A stretch of DNA of 64,000 nt from Cucumis sativus (lineage: Eukaryota; Streptophyta; Magnoliopsida; Cucurbitales; Cucurbitaceae), in NCBI RefSeq assembly GCF_000004075.3, contig NC_026656.2, forward strand, positions 14,942,001-15,006,000. Reading direction: 5' to 3'. The stretch's first letter is position 1. Every line of letters starts with the position of its first letter. The notes below the pieces were generated by a model that saw nothing but the letters and a program-made list of their open reading frames with translations, ran no database searches and was not told the origin of the DNA. The translations under genes and the position numbers were made by a program. Positions 43,879 through 56,824 of this stretch are shown piece by piece.

Positions 43879-45349
43879 AACGAAACAAAAGTATGCATGT
43901 GCCTATCCTTTTTTTAAATTATATATATATTACTTGTAGGTCCCATAAATTTTTTCGTTATTTATATATGAGTGGACCCTACCCTTTTGTTTTTAATTAT
44001 ATATATTATATATTTTAATTATAAAAGTATATTTATTTATTAAAATTAATATCTTTTTAATTTTAAATTATTTATTGTTTATATATATTAAATATTTCAA
44101 TTTTGTATTAAATGTACATTTCCTAATTTAATCGGAAATTATATATATTTTTTTTAATTTTCAATTTTTTTAAAGAAACACATACATTAACAAAATATAT
44201 ATTAAACAAATTCAATTGATAATAATAATAATTGGGAGAAATAAACTTATTTTTTGTTTAAATTGATTGGATGAAAATTGTTTTAAAATACATTGTAATT
44301 TTCTTCAAAACTCCTCATATTTTAAATTAAAGAGAAATGTGTATATATTTCCAAAACACACTAAGTTAAATAATTTCACTTCAAAATTGAATTGACGTTA
44401 GCTTTTCGTCCAAATATTCCTAAACTTTATATTATGTTGTAATTATATTTTCATTTATTTTCTAAAATTGTTGCTTTCCATCAAATGGAATTTTCATTAA
44501 CTAATTAAAATTGTCAAAATCTTCCTAAAAGGATCTTTTTAGTTTCAACCCTTTTTTTAGTCATATTGAAAGTGAAAAGGATGAAGCATTCCATCTTTAT
44601 CAACCTACTACGGGCCAATGTGTTAATTTGACCTATTTTGATTCATCTTCTCTTTTTCATTTCAAATTGTTTCATAGGAAGTGTTGTGTTGGTCAATTTG
44701 TGGCCTTGCCCACCAATAATTTTGATTTTGGCTTTAGCTCATTCACGTTTCTCTAGGCATTTGATATTTCCAACTTTTATTAAATAGAAATGTGTGTTTA
44801 TGTCCCATGCATTTTAACCCTTTAATGAAAGTGTTTTATAAAGTGGGTTAGATTGTCAACCTAAAATACCATATTAAAGTTTGGGTTTAATGAAAAAGTG
44901 TTTTATAAAGTTGGTTAGGACTCTATTAAACTTTTAATCCAACCTAATCTAACTCTTAAAGTTGGAATTGGATTCGGTTTTGTTAGGTTAGATGGTTTGA
45001 GTTATATGTTTTTTTTTTTTCTTTTTAATTTAAAAAAACGTAAATTTATTTAAAGAGCATATGTCTAACCAAAGTCTCATAAAATTTAAATATTAAATAT
45101 CAAATATTTGTTATATTTTAGCAACTTTATACAAAAACTAACATCATATCACTTTCAAAAGAAAACTTGAATGTATACGATTAGTTAGCTTAGTCGTGGA
45201 AACGGGACACAATTTTCCTAACTTGTGGTCCATAACCATGATTTTGTTACCATACTTTTGTCAATATTTTCACATTAATATTTTATATTTGTTTTTATTT
45301 GTTTAAAGGATTTTTTTCAAAAATATAACATAGCGTTAAAATATTTATA

Positions 45350-45921
45350 CGGTATAGAACAATTTCTACGAATATCACTTACATCTATGGAGCTTTCTAG
45401 CTCAAATATGAAATATTATTAAGATTCAAATAAGTAATCAACAACACTCTTAAGTTATAACATAAACTTAATCAAAGATAGAGTCTCGGTCCTGGATTTT
45501 TGTTTGAATCTACTTGAAGATAAACTCGGGCTCCACTTGAATTCATTGACAACAACTCAACTATTTTAGTCTTCATTCATATTTCTTATTCACTGATACT
45601 CAGTTCGATCACTGATTGATCTTCAATAATCTGTCATATCTGAAAAGGTAACCAAAGTAGCTTGAAAAATTCTTTGGCACAAACACCTCTTTTCCAAGTG
45701 AAGGTTTTCAATTTTCTTTACGGGGAGCCTTTTATATTTAAAAACTCATAAAATCTTCTTTATACTAGATAAAGATAAAGACAAAGATCCTTATTTAGAA
45801 GGGCAATCTTTTAATTTTAGTATAGAAAATGTTGTATCTTTCTTTTTTAAAAAACATTGAACGAATCTTTAACTGATCATAAAGAATTCTTTTTAAATCT
45901 TTTTGATAAAAAAATCCAACA
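45350..45921 (-). repeat. 3' LTR of the copia element, truncated
   Basis: It begins TGTTGGATTTTT next to the polypurine tract and matches the 5' LTR through TATCTTCAAGTAGATTCAA-type sequence up to about 45365. Beyond that the match fades, so no flanking target duplication can be read. Confidence 0.7.
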
Positions 45922-46412
45922 AACTCCCCTTTTTTTTTTTTTGTCAAAAAGAGAAGAGTTCTTTTTTATGTTCAAACATATGTCCCTTTGAGAGTATTTC
46001 GTAAAAAATGAGTCATTGAGATGTGAATAAACATAAAGAGCCATCTTGAGTCTTCCAGAAGCATTTATCAAAAAAGGAATCAACCAACATACTCCCCTAA
46101 TAGTATATTATTATAGAGCACATCAGAGATCCATCCTTAACCAACATACTCCTCTAACAGTATATTACCATAGAGCAAATTGGAGACAACCCACTCTTTA
46201 AAAAAATCATCCACACACGCCTCACACCTCACAATACTACTACTTCTCCCCCTTTGAACACAAAAATGAATTCATTCAATACGAATCTATCTCTACCCTT
46301 CCATCAATTCCCTTCCATGATCACTACCCATTCTAACAATATTTTTTCCTTGCTGACAATGTGGACTTAGGCACAAATTTAAACAGACTTCCCTTGTTCA
46401 ATAGTATCCTCT

Positions 46413-46518
46413 TAAGAATCGTACCCACGTAAAAACGAGAATCATTATCAACACATACAAAGACATAAGAATCGTACCCACGTAAAAACGAGAATCATTA
46501 TCAACACATACAAAGACA
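46413..46518. repeat. Perfect 53-bp tandem duplication
   Basis: The 53-bp unit beginning TAAGAATCGTACCCACG at 46413 is repeated without a mismatch at 46466. It lies in the internal region of the copia relic. Perfect identity in a decayed element means the duplication is much younger than the insertion. Confidence 0.95.
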
Positions 46519-46959
46519 TGTTTCTTTCTGCCAAAGCTCTCAGTTTGTATTGGACCCATTAAATCAATATGAAGTCATTCAAGAATTTTTATAGTATAAC
46601 ATTCACTAAAACTTTTGTGAGAAGTTCTAATTTGTTTGTCACACTGACAGTTCCCACAAAATAACTGAGTATGTATATCAAGGTCAGGTATTTCCAGGAT
46701 GGCATTATGTTTGAGAGTTGTGCCCAAGTTTCCTGTGTCATAGTTGAGTCTATTCTTCCTTAGATAAATTACAAAAAGAATTCTCTTGTTAGAAATCCAA
46801 GGATAACAATGATCAAATTGTCAAACCTCTTTCATTATGTCAATATTACCTTTATTATTCACAATACATTCTTTTTTTTTGCAGAAATTTACGTATAACA
46901 TTTATCACATAGTTGACCGATGCTAATTAAATTTGTTGTAAGCCCTTCAACATATCTCA

Positions 46960-48010
46960 CATCATCAAGTCATGGAAGATTTGTATTAACAATATTTTCT
47001 TTGGCCAAAATTTTGTCTTTTGCTCCATCACCAAACGTTACATGCCATGATGAACATTTTTTCAATTCAGAAAAATATGAGTGATTGTTAGTCATATGGT
47101 TTGAACAGTCGCTATCAAAATACAAATTTTCAGTGGATGTTTGAATTGAAGTGAAGACAACATTACAGTTGACTGAGGATTGCTTAACTCTCCATACCAT
47201 CTTAGCACTTGTTGACTTGTGAATAGCAGCAGGCTTAGTCTTCTAAGGAATATGATCGGGCCTTGATTTGTACGACATCTTCTAGTGATAAATCATATCT
47301 CTTTCTCGTTTACGATAAAAGGGTCTAATATGACCTCTTCTTCCACAATAATGATAAATCAAAGATCTTCTCTTGGCTTTTGCTGGAACAAAAACAATTG
47401 AATTTTTTTTATTGCACTTTTGCCCTGATGAACTATGGCTGAGACCATGCTTATTAATTTGAACTAGATTTTCCAGTATTTAAATTTTGGTTTAGATCAT
47501 TTGTACCTGAGTCTAGCATTTTTACAGATTTTGACAACTGTTCATGCTCTATTTGTACCTCTTTCAGTTTTCGTTTTAAATAGGATATCACAGTCAATAA
47601 TCATTGATTTTTATCCATCAACTCCGGTATTTTTTCTTTCTGAATAGCCTGAGTTGATGAATCCTCCTTCTATTGATGGTGCATCTGATCAAAAGACAGA
47701 GTATCCCCGTTTTACAATTTAAGTCTTCAAAACCAAATATAATTTCATCTTTAGATAAAATAGTGATAAAAGCATTTGTATATTTGGCTTTACCAGTCCA
47801 CAGGTTTTGGAGTAGCTTTACCATCATCAGTAATCATCGGTAGATCCCACCCTGAAACAACTTTCCAGGCTTTTACATCAATAGATTTAATAAAAGATGT
47901 CATTCGAGTTTTCCAATACGAGTAGTTTCTTCCATTAAGAATTAGTGGTCGAGTTGTTGATCTGTCTTCTTGTAGCATCTCCATCGATCTTGAACCTTGC
48001 TTTGATACCA
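46960..48010 (-). pseudogene. Broken gag-protease frames of the copia element
   Basis: The gag start region (about 47985 down to 47790) encodes a copia-type N terminus with LILNGRNYSYWKTRMTSF, followed out of frame by AKYTNAFITILSKDEIIFG. The zinc knuckle near 47290-47360 reads YHYCGRRGHIRPFYRK, having lost cysteines that normally bind zinc. The protease region (46970-47200) has YFDSDCSNHMT where active copia proteases have DSG, so the catalytic triplet is altered. Frameshifts and stops separate the pieces. Reverse transcriptase and RNase H are not recognisable. Confidence 0.8.
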
Positions 48011-48012
48011 AT

Positions 48013-48671
48013 TGTAGAATAAATGAAATGATCGATAATGCCCTTTAGGTAAATCTAACTAATTAACTATTGGAATAGCTAAAGAATAGAAAGAACAAAT
48101 AACACAGAAAGGCTTTGGTAACCCAATTCGATTAATATCCTTTACATCTGTTGAGCTTTCTGGCTCAGATAAAAAATATTATTGAGATTCAAATGAGTAT
48201 CAACAACACTCTTAAGTTATAATATAAACTTAATCAAAGATAGACTCCCCTGAATTTGTGTTTGAAATACTTGAAGATAAACTCAGGGTCCTTCTGAATT
48301 CATTTACTGCAACTCAACTATTTCAGTCTTTATTCATATTTCTTATCTACTGATACTTAGTTCGATCATTGATTGATCTTCAATAATCTTTCATATCCCA
48401 AAAGGTAACCTTGAAAACTTCTTCGACACAAACATCGCTTCTCCAAGTGAAGGCCTTCAATTTTTTTTGCGAGCTAGTAGTCTTTTATATTTAAAAACAC
48501 ATCAAATCTTCTTTATACCATATAAAAATAAAGATCCTTATTTAAAAGGGCAATCTTTTATTTTTTAATATAGATAATGCTGTGTCTCCTTTTTTAAAAA
48601 ATATAAACGAATAATCTTTATTTGATCATAAAGAATTCTTTTTAAATCTTTTTGAAAAAAAAAATCCAACA
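48013..48671 (-). repeat. 5' LTR of the copia element (659 bp)
   Basis: Bounded by TG...CA in element orientation (TGTTGGA at 48671, CTACA at 48013) and followed directly by the primer-binding site. This is the complete LTR; the partner at 45350-45921 is shorter and diverged. Confidence 0.8.
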
Positions 48672-49038
48672 ATAAGGATATAAAAATATGTTTATAAAAA
48701 CGTTAAGATAATTGAGAGTAATTACTATTTATTCCAACAAGATACATTTTATTTTCAATGGTTTAATTATATGAACTTCAAAGTTACACTGTGTTTGTGA
48801 GTGAAAAGATGCGTCATCAAGAGATCGCGTAAAAATTAGGTAAACAAAAAATCAAACATCCCCGCCATTGTAGGTAATGTTTTTGTTTGTTTTAATTTAT
48901 ATTTGTTTACTCTTTATTTTCTTATTATAATTTTCAACTTGATAAAAACCACAATTGAATTTCTAGTTAAATTCTAAAAGCAATAACATACTTTTTTTTA
49001 AGGAAAATTACCAAAAGTAGAACATTTGATAAAATATT

Positions 49039-51434
49039 TGTAGCCACCTCTTTTTTTATCCTACACATATATTTTTAAAAAATAATAATATTATTAATAA
49101 GGGCTAAATATTTATTTATTTATTTATTTAAAATAAGATAAAAATTTAGTAATAATATAATATCTCATATAATTTATTTTTATCATTTTAGGAAATAAAA
49201 AAATAAAATAAAATCATTTAATATCACATTTATTTTATTTCTACTCATTTTTAGAAAAAGAAAAAGAAATTGATATTATATTTTTACTCATTTTAGTAAA
49301 AAAAGGAAATTAATAAAATATTTTCAACTTATATCTATTCATTTTAGGAAAAAAAGAACTTAATTAGTTTTAAATAACTTTTTTAAAAAAATTATTTCTA
49401 TTTATTTTTGAAAAAAGAAATCATTTTATTTTTTACAAAATCTCGTAATATTTCATTTCTATTATTTAAGGAAAAAAATAAAATTTAATTTATTCATAAT
49501 ATTCAATTTTAATTTTATTCTGATTAAATTTTTTTTCTAATTTACGGTACACTCTTGACTATAAATAAAGACCTTTGTCATTTGGAAAAGGAAAGAAAGT
49601 TTCTTAGAGAAAAAAAATTTCTTTAAAGAAAGTTTGGAGAGAACGAAAAAAAAATCTTGAAAGAAAAATTCTGCAAAATGTTGGTTTTTTCGATTCATTA
49701 CATTACCTTATTATTTTTTATTTTTTCTCTTTATTTTAAGCAAATCAAATCTTATGTTGAAATAAATTTAATTGGAGGTTACATTCGGTAGGTATTTACT
49801 TCTAAAGATCAACACTTTATTAATCAGTAATTATTTTAGGATTTGAATCCTTATTTTTCTTTTCTTTTCTTTTTCTTAAAAGATAGAGAGGAAAAAAGAA
49901 AATGTATAAGGAAAATTTTATAATTTTTTTATACTTTTTTATTTTTACAGTGAAGAACAACTTTAGCCTTTTTAACTTTGTTCACACAAGATTTCGAAGA
50001 AATGTATTTTGTGGAATTGAAATTTGTATATCGATGAATATTGTGAATACAATCTCTAGTATTTCCTCCTTTGATGCTTTCTCTCGAATACAAGTTAAAA
50101 ACTTAGAATTTCTTGATATTCGGTATTTAGGAGGTTGTAGTTGCAAGTCTATTTGAGACTCAATATTCTGAAATTCAAGGAAAGTTTGATCTTCCAAGTC
50201 TTCAATCTTTCAGAAGATGATGATCTCGAAGTTGATAAAAACTTACACGTCTTGAGAGCTTTATAAAAGTTTGAATCTTCAGAGCTTCAATTCTTCCATA
50301 GACCCCATCAAATGAATGACAAATGTCTCTATTTATAGAGAAATTTTGTGGGCTTTAGGTGGCCTTTGGCCCATTTGTTTGTTGGGATTGGACTTTGACC
50401 AATTTGACTGTTGGGCTTAGGCTTGGGCCAATTTGTCTTATTGGGTTTGGACTTGGGCTTGGGCCCATTTGCTTTATTGGGTTTGAGTCTGTCTACTTGT
50501 TGAGTTTGAATTGGGTTCGATTGAGTAAACTTAATTATCAAAATCCAATAAAATATAATTATCGAATATTTATTATGATGATGTGGCAGGATTTAATTGG
50601 CCGAAATTTCTTGCTCAACAAACTTATTATTATTACTAAATTCTTGAGATGAAGGGAGTCATTTAAAATAAAATCTTATCTTTAATTTGTTGTGTGATAT
50701 ATTTAATTCTATATTGGACATTATTTTCTATTTAACCTAATTTTGAAATATAAATCAAATTTTTACATTGAATTTATGTTAACAATATTACAATATTATT
50801 TTATATTAGTTGATTAATTAATTTTTTTCTTTACATCATACTTATCTTTACATTTTATCCTTCTTAAAAAACTTCGACGATGGAATTAGAACTTTCTGTA
50901 AGTCTGTTATTTCTAGATTTTTTAGTTGAGGGATCGATCTCCTTGGGAGTTCGACATTTGATTCCAAGAAAAAAAAATTTAATCAATGTTTTTAAAAAAA
51001 ATATTTATTCGAAGACTACCCTAGAATAAATTTTGAGAAATTGTAATAATTTTTCGTTTTCTTAAGTTGATAATTTTTTTTCAATATATAGTCTAATTAA
51101 TGAAATATTATTCCACTTATTTTACGAGATAATTGCTTCAAATATTGGTATAATGAGGAGTAAAAGGAGACATTAATTAGTTTCAAAATAAATTAAAAAA
51201 TATTTTCAATTCAAGATTGAAATTTGGCCACCGTTTTTCTAGATGTGTGTTGTGGGGTGCTAAGACTCTTGAACTCAACTCTTTTTTTGCAGATCATTTA
51301 AAAAAAAAATTATTTACTTTATTTCGTTGTCCAATCACACCTTAAAAAAGATTGGTGACGACTCTTATTTTCTTTTAAAACCAACTCTTTTGAGGACGTT
51401 GACTACTCAATGTCGTCTAAGGCACATGACAACA
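49039..51434 (+). mobile_element. Probable second solo LTR of the same Ty3/gypsy-like group
   Basis: The right part (51250-51434) matches the end of the intact solo LTR at 54096-56769: GTTGTGGGGTGCTAAGACTC against GTTGTAGGGTGCTAACACC, then CCAATCACACCTTA, TTGGTGACGACTC and a final ACA. A TGTAG start at 49039 would give 2396 bp, flanked by ATATT and ATATC, a 5-bp duplication with one mismatch. TATA boxes occur at 49560 (TATAAATA) and near 50328. The interior has AT-rich degenerate repeats on the left and a GGCTTGGGC-type minisatellite at 50352-50520. The left end is less certain than the right. Confidence 0.55.
50352..50520. repeat. TTGGGCTTGGGC-type minisatellite
   Basis: Degenerate units of about 25-40 bp of the form GGGCTTGGGCCMATTTG followed by TYTTATTGGGTTTGG recur at least four times. 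It lies inside the second LTR candidate. The Pro/Lys/Asn-rich open frame it creates on the minus strand is a by-product, not a gene. Confidence 0.7.
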
Positions 51435-53020
51435 ATATCAAATTTATATCAGACGACTATCAGAGGGTTATCGAAGGACTATCAACTTTTAAATTGGCTA
51501 ATTTTGCAATTTAGAAAATGTAATGACAAATGTCATATTATCATAAATTTTTTACTATATTTTGCAAGCACCCTATAAAAAAAATTAAATTAATTTTCTC
51601 TCTAGGTGTTAACCTAGTCGAGATCTTTTGTGCACCTACTTATCCTATCTCCCTTCTATTATTTAAAAAAAAAAAAAAAATCTCAAATAATAATAATAAT
51701 AATAAACATAATTTAAATTACAAAATCCAAATAGGCTACATCTTGCTGGTTGGGAAATGGTTAGATGATTGGATTTCATATATGTGGCTTCAATGTCAAC
51801 GAAACAAAATTTGGTGATATTATATACACATTTGTTTCCATCCATAGAAGAGTAAATGGAGAAGAAAGGTCACATGAGCAAGATTATACCATCAATTTTG
51901 GAAGTAGATGGGTTCATCTACTTTTCTTTCAATCATCCATTAATTTAGGCATGAAATAAAGATTTAGTGCCCTCCTTTTGAAACCTCATTTATTAGGGTT
52001 GTTTTCAATCAATTTATGTAATAAATTTTAAAGTAGATGTTATATCCTATCATATATCTATATAGGTTAAAAATGTTGGACCCTATAAGAAAAATAAAAA
52101 CCTGAATCAAGACCTATTGCAAGAATTGAGAAGCAAAACTACTAAAAGATCGTGTCCATGTCTCGATGTTGTCTATAACATCTAGGCACTCTCAACAAGT
52201 TGAATTATAAACGCTGGTTTTTTTTTTGTTAATTTCGAAAAAAAGAATACGGTACGCCTTAGAGGTGTTATTGTTCTTAGTATTATTGTGACACACTACA
52301 ACAATTTACATCTTCTTATATTCAATTTTTGGGAATATTTAGGGAGTGTTTTGTATGGTTTGTCATACATTTTTCTCATACTTTTCTTCCATATTATAAC
52401 AAATGGATTTCATAATACCATTGGCTATATTCTCATGATGTTAGGCAAGAGTTCATGTTTTCTAATTCAAGGGTCAGTTTGAACCCAATTGAAGAATCGT
52501 GAGACTTTTGAACCTAAGTGGAATTTTTATTATTTATCTATGTGTTTTTAAAAATTATTTGTTATCACATTTATTCCTTCTAATCTTTCACGATTAAGTT
52601 GACACTTCAATTCATTACCTAATCTTAATGAGTAATATAAGAATTGGGTTATGTGTACACTTTTTTTTCTCGTAATAAAAACAACACAACTCAACTATGG
52701 TAAAGAGATAGAAACGTTGTTCTTACAACTCTTCAATAACCACAAAAGAAAAAAAGAAAGACGACCACGAAAATGGAATCCTTGATAAACCCTTTACCTG
52801 TAAAAGCTTTTCGAACAAAAAAAACAAAAAGTTACCACTTGAAACGAAGTTGATAAGCTTTTAATTTCCACAATCAACAACCTGTTCTGGCTGTCTTTCA
52901 TTTTTTCAGGACTATAAAGCTTGCATAATAGACTCTAGGACAAAAAAATGTTCATTACTTGTGGCTATCTCTTATAATTAATTAGGTGATAAGAATTGAT
53001 TGTAATACTTTGTTATAATG
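51435..53020. other. Intergenic region without recognised gene
   Basis: Includes a 75-bp segment at about 51485-51560 (GCTAATTTTGCAATTTAGAA ... ATTATCATAAATTTTT) that also occurs, diverged, at about 11150-11215, so it is a dispersed repeat. An (AAT)n run lies at 51685-51703. Nothing else is identified. Confidence 0.5.
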
Positions 53021-53024
53021 ATCA

Positions 53025-53480
53025 ATAGATTAGTGCTTGGTAATAATTGATGTGGTTTGGTAAATCCAAAATCAAAATTATAATTTATGAAACCAACTGT
53101 TTTTATTTTTTATTTTATTTAGTCAACCAACTACAACCTGATAAAGTGTAATTGCGACTGTTAATTAGCTACGGAAAGGAAAGAAGTGATTACTTTTGCA
53201 ATCATGATTAAATTGTTTTTTTTTTTTATCCCATTTACTCAAACATCTTGCGAACCTAATTTGATTGTAATTGAAGTTGTTTGGTTTGTTATCATCGTCT
53301 TTTTATTATTATCGACATTATTACTGTTTAAGGTCAATCGGTAACAATGTTTATAACAAAATTCTCTTACCGTAACAACAAACAATGGTAGTATCGTAAC
53401 AGTAATAATATCTGTGGACAAAAATTGAAAAATCATTTAACAATATAATTTTCAAATGTAGTAATCAAATTAATCACTCT
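53025..53480. repeat. Left copy of a ~0.5-kb direct duplication
   Basis: From GCTTGGTAATAATTGATGTG through AACATCTTGCGAACCTAATT, GTTTGGTTTGTTATCATC, TCTGTGGACAAAAATTG to AATCAAATTAATCACTC, it aligns in order with 56825-57465. Identity is moderate, with indels; it is not a known coding region. Confidence 0.8.
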
Positions 53481-54090
53481 TTAGCTCTACAATCAGATTG
53501 TTTCCAAATTTGATTGTGCGCCTCACACAGTATTACGACCATATACAACGCAGGTAAACAACAACAAATAAATATATAAGCAGATGTCTCACTATTCAGA
53601 TTTAATTAATTCTTTTTTATTGAAAGAAGGTGGTTCAAAATACGAGCATCCATTGAATAAAAGGAAAGTTGGATTTCAAATGAAATGGTAGATCCAAACC
53701 AAACACTAACAAATCTCAACGTTGGGCACAGTTTTGAATGAGAATTCAACAAGAATTTGACATCAACCACTCTATATTGGTGCCCTTCAGCATTCCTCCT
53801 TTGAATTATCATATTATTGCTTTTCAATGTTTTGGAGAGAAAATGGAGAATGGCTGGCTTGCTTCACGATCCAATTTCAAGTACTGTTATTGGATTGCTC
53901 GAACTTCTAGAATTTATACTTAAAACATGTCTAAAGGTGGTTTCCAAGTTGTGAATACTTGGAAACATCAATTACTTTCATGATTCTAACCCTACCTCCC
54001 TCCTATCCTTTTCATCCATCTCTTTAATGTTACGTATTTGTTAGATGTAATATTTCTCTTGTTTTCTCTTTTAATAAACAATTTCTATTA
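53481..54090. other. Spacer left of the intact solo LTR
   Basis: No gene is recognised. Short open frames on both strands (for example 53738-53923) lack family features. Confidence 0.45.
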
Positions 54091-54095
54091 CTATG

Positions 54096-56769
54096 TGTAG
54101 ATACTGTATTTTGTCATGTCTTTTTATTTTTTTCATTAATTTATTTATTACTTTTTTTAAAGAATTTGAATTTGAATTTAAATTTAAATTCTAAAATTTA
54201 AATCTTAATTTTTAAATTTATGTTTTAAAACAAAAACAAAAATAAAAACATATTTAAAATTAAATTTAAAAGTAAGGATTTTTTTTCTTCTCCCTATTTT
54301 TCTCAACCATCTCCTGTTTTCTTGAGTCACAACCCTCCCACTTTCTCTCAATCTCTCACGTTCTCCCACTCTTCCACCTTCTTCCCCAATCTCTCACGTT
54401 CTCCCACTCTTCCACATTTTTTCCATTTCTCTGTACTCCATTTCACTATCTAAACCTACTTCACTTCTATCTAAAAAAAGGAGACATTTCTCTATAAAAA
54501 GAGAATGAGAAGATTCAATTGGGGGAGAATTCTTTTTTGCTGGAGAATTATTTGATAGAGAAGAGAGACACGTAAAAGAAATTTTTTGGAAAAAGGTGAA
54601 GAGGATCAACTTAGAACATTTTGCATTTAACGCAGACCTTGTAAGTTCTCTTTTTTGTTATTCATGTTTGATGATACTGGCTTAATTATTTGGCACCCAT
54701 TTGGGTGCTGTCTTAATTATTCATTTAAATCACTCATTAATTAGCTGATGTGTTAATCATTTGGCACTCATTTCACATCTTTTAATTATTTGCATCATTT
54801 GAATCATTTGACACTCATTTGACTCTTTGATTGCTGCCCTAATTAATTAGTGTTTTGCATCTGCTTACACTTATTTATGCTCTATTGGGCTATTTGACTA
54901 TTTTGATGGTTGAGTTATGCATCTGTTTAATTATTTGACACCCATTTGAATGTTGTGAGTTAATTATCTGATTTGGCATTAATTATTTGGTTAATTAATT
55001 AGCATACTGGCAATGCTATGTTAATTATTTGTTCTGTGTTAATTTTCTGCATCCTCGTTAATTATTTGACATCAATTTGGCCATTGGAGTATTTTGATTA
55101 CTGAGTTCTCATGCTAATTAATTTGACACCCATTTGACTATTTGATTGTTGCGCTGATTAATTAGTTGTTTTGCATCTATTTGGCTACTGCCTTAATTAA
55201 TCAGTGTGTTCTGGATTAATTATTTGGCATCCATTTGGGTGCTAGGTTAATTATTTCATTTGGTTAATTAATTAAATGATGTGTTAATTATTTGATTGAT
55301 GTCTTAATTATTTAACACCTATTTGGCATACTGATTTAATTATTTGCTAACTTTTTAATTATCTAGGCACCCATTTTACATTTTGTGTTAATTGTGTGTA
55401 TCCATTTGGTATCTTGTTTTAATAATTATCCATTTGGCATATGTGTTAATTATGCATTTGAAAATAACTATTCATTTGACAAGCTCTCTTAATTATGCAT
55501 TGTTAATTAATTAGCACAATGTATTTGACAGTTTTAATTTTTGGCATCCTCCATTGTGAGCTAATTATTTGCATATCGTTAATTATTTTGGCACTCATTT
55601 GGCCTCTTATGTCAATTACTCATTCGAATTATTTGTATTATGTATTAATTAATTAATCAGCATGCATATTGCTAAAATTATTTGACATCCATTGGCTACT
55701 GTGATTATTTATTGGCATCTTGCATTAATCCTACTTTGATATTCTGCAATTAATTATTATTTCACCCATTTGACATCCTCGTTTAATTATTTTGTATATT
55801 TCTGAATTAATTAATTAATTATTTTGCATATTTCTAAATTAATTAATTATTTTTCATATTTATGAATTAATTAATTATTTTGCATATTTCTGAATCAATT
55901 AATTATTTTGCTTATTTCTGCATTAATTAATTATTTTGCATCATTCTGAATTAATTAATTATCTTGCTTGTGTTGTATTAATTAATCATCTTGTACATTT
56001 TGCATATTGCTTACATTATCCTGTATTTGTTTTATGCATTTATTTTATCTCAACATATTACCCTTTAAGTATTTTTCAAATTTCATAATGTTTTGCTCAT
56101 TTTTATTATTTATTTTCCAATTGAAATATAAAAATGTAAATTGGAGAAAAGTATTGTTTTTTATGGATTTTATAATTTAAATTCCATGAATACATGAAAT
56201 TTTTTCGTTTAAAATTTAATTAATAGATTGTTTTTAAATAAACACATTTCATATTTTAAATGAGACTGATTAGTGTTTTCATTCTAAATACATGAAATTT
56301 CTCATTAAACACCTATGATAGAGATTAAAATATCAAGTTTTGGTATCTTAATATTCTTAAGGTGAATAAAAATCTTTTAAAACAAAAATAAACTTAATTT
56401 TTCTAATGGTTCCTATGCCACCCATAATCATCAATTTCATGCTTAGGTTTTACTTTCTTCGATATGAATTGATAAACATGAGACATTTAAACAAAACCTA
56501 AATAAAAACTTTGTTTTGTGAACCTCTCTAATTTAATTTAAAAGATAAAATTGGGTAACCATTTTTTGGGTGTTGTAGGGTGCTAACACCTTCCCTACAC
56601 ACAACTGACTTCCGAACTTAAATTTCTGAATGTACGCAGACCATTTTTTTTTTTCTTTTTTTGGGTAACCAATCACACCCTAATATAGTTGGTGGCGACT
56701 CCAAAACTATTTATTAAAATTAAATAAACGGGGAGGTCGGCCGCACCGCGTAGCGATCACGTCGCGACA
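54096..56769 (+). mobile_element. Solo LTR (2674 bp) with perfect 5-bp target duplication
   Basis: It begins TGTAGATACTG and ends CGTCGCGACA, and CTATG directly flanks both sides (54091-54095 and 56770-56774). It contains a TATA box (TATAAAAA, 54493-54500), a GC-richer end (GGTCGGCCGCACCGCG), and GGTGGCGACTCC at about 56690, a motif typical of the ends of large Ty3/gypsy (Tat/Ogre-like) LTRs. No internal region or partner LTR lies next to it. The structure is what unequal recombination between two LTRs leaves behind. The class call rests on motif memory; the LTR call rests on the termini and duplication. Confidence 0.8.
54665..55995. repeat. Long degenerate tandem array inside the solo LTR
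   Basis: For about 1.3 kb, units of roughly 25-50 bp of the form TTAATTATTTGGCACCCAT-TTGG, with a variable tail, recur dozens of times with substitutions and length changes. From about 55795 to 55995 the array becomes regular: about seven units of 27-28 bp, AATTAATTAATTATTTTGC followed by ATATTTCTG. Nothing in it is coding. Confidence 0.85.
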
Positions 56770-56824
56770 CTATGTATCTTGTATTTTATGGTATTAAACT
56801 CAAACATGGTACCTACCACTATTA

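Larger units (their letters stand above)
41850..45340. other. AT-rich, repeat-rich intergenic DNA
   Basis: No coding sequence is recognised. Long A/T runs dominate 42130-43240. Two foldback repeats of the CTATCA family lie at 43.27-43.52 and 43.60-43.88 kb. Confidence 0.5.
45350..48671 (-). mobile_element. Decayed Ty1/copia LTR retrotransposon
   Basis: In element (minus-strand) orientation, the 5' LTR is 48671-48013, starting TGTTGGATTTTT and ending CTACA. Two bases later comes a primer-binding site TGGTATCAAAGC (initiator-Met tRNA type, about 47999-48010). Gag- and pol-like fragments follow, then a polypurine tract (about 45922-45945, A-run plus GGGGAGTT), and a 3' LTR from 45921 down to about 45350 that also begins TGTTGGATTTTT. 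The two LTRs share long segments (GAGCTTTCT..., AACTTAATCAAAGATAGA) but differ by many substitutions, and the 3' LTR lacks about 100-150 bp of its far end. The internal part is only about 2.1 kb, so most of pol is missing. It is immobile and old. Confidence 0.85.

Noticed and set aside
50329..50652. Pro/Lys/Asn-rich minus frame and Gly/Leu-rich plus frame
   Set aside because: Both are translations of the GGGCTTGGGC minisatellite inside an LTR candidate.
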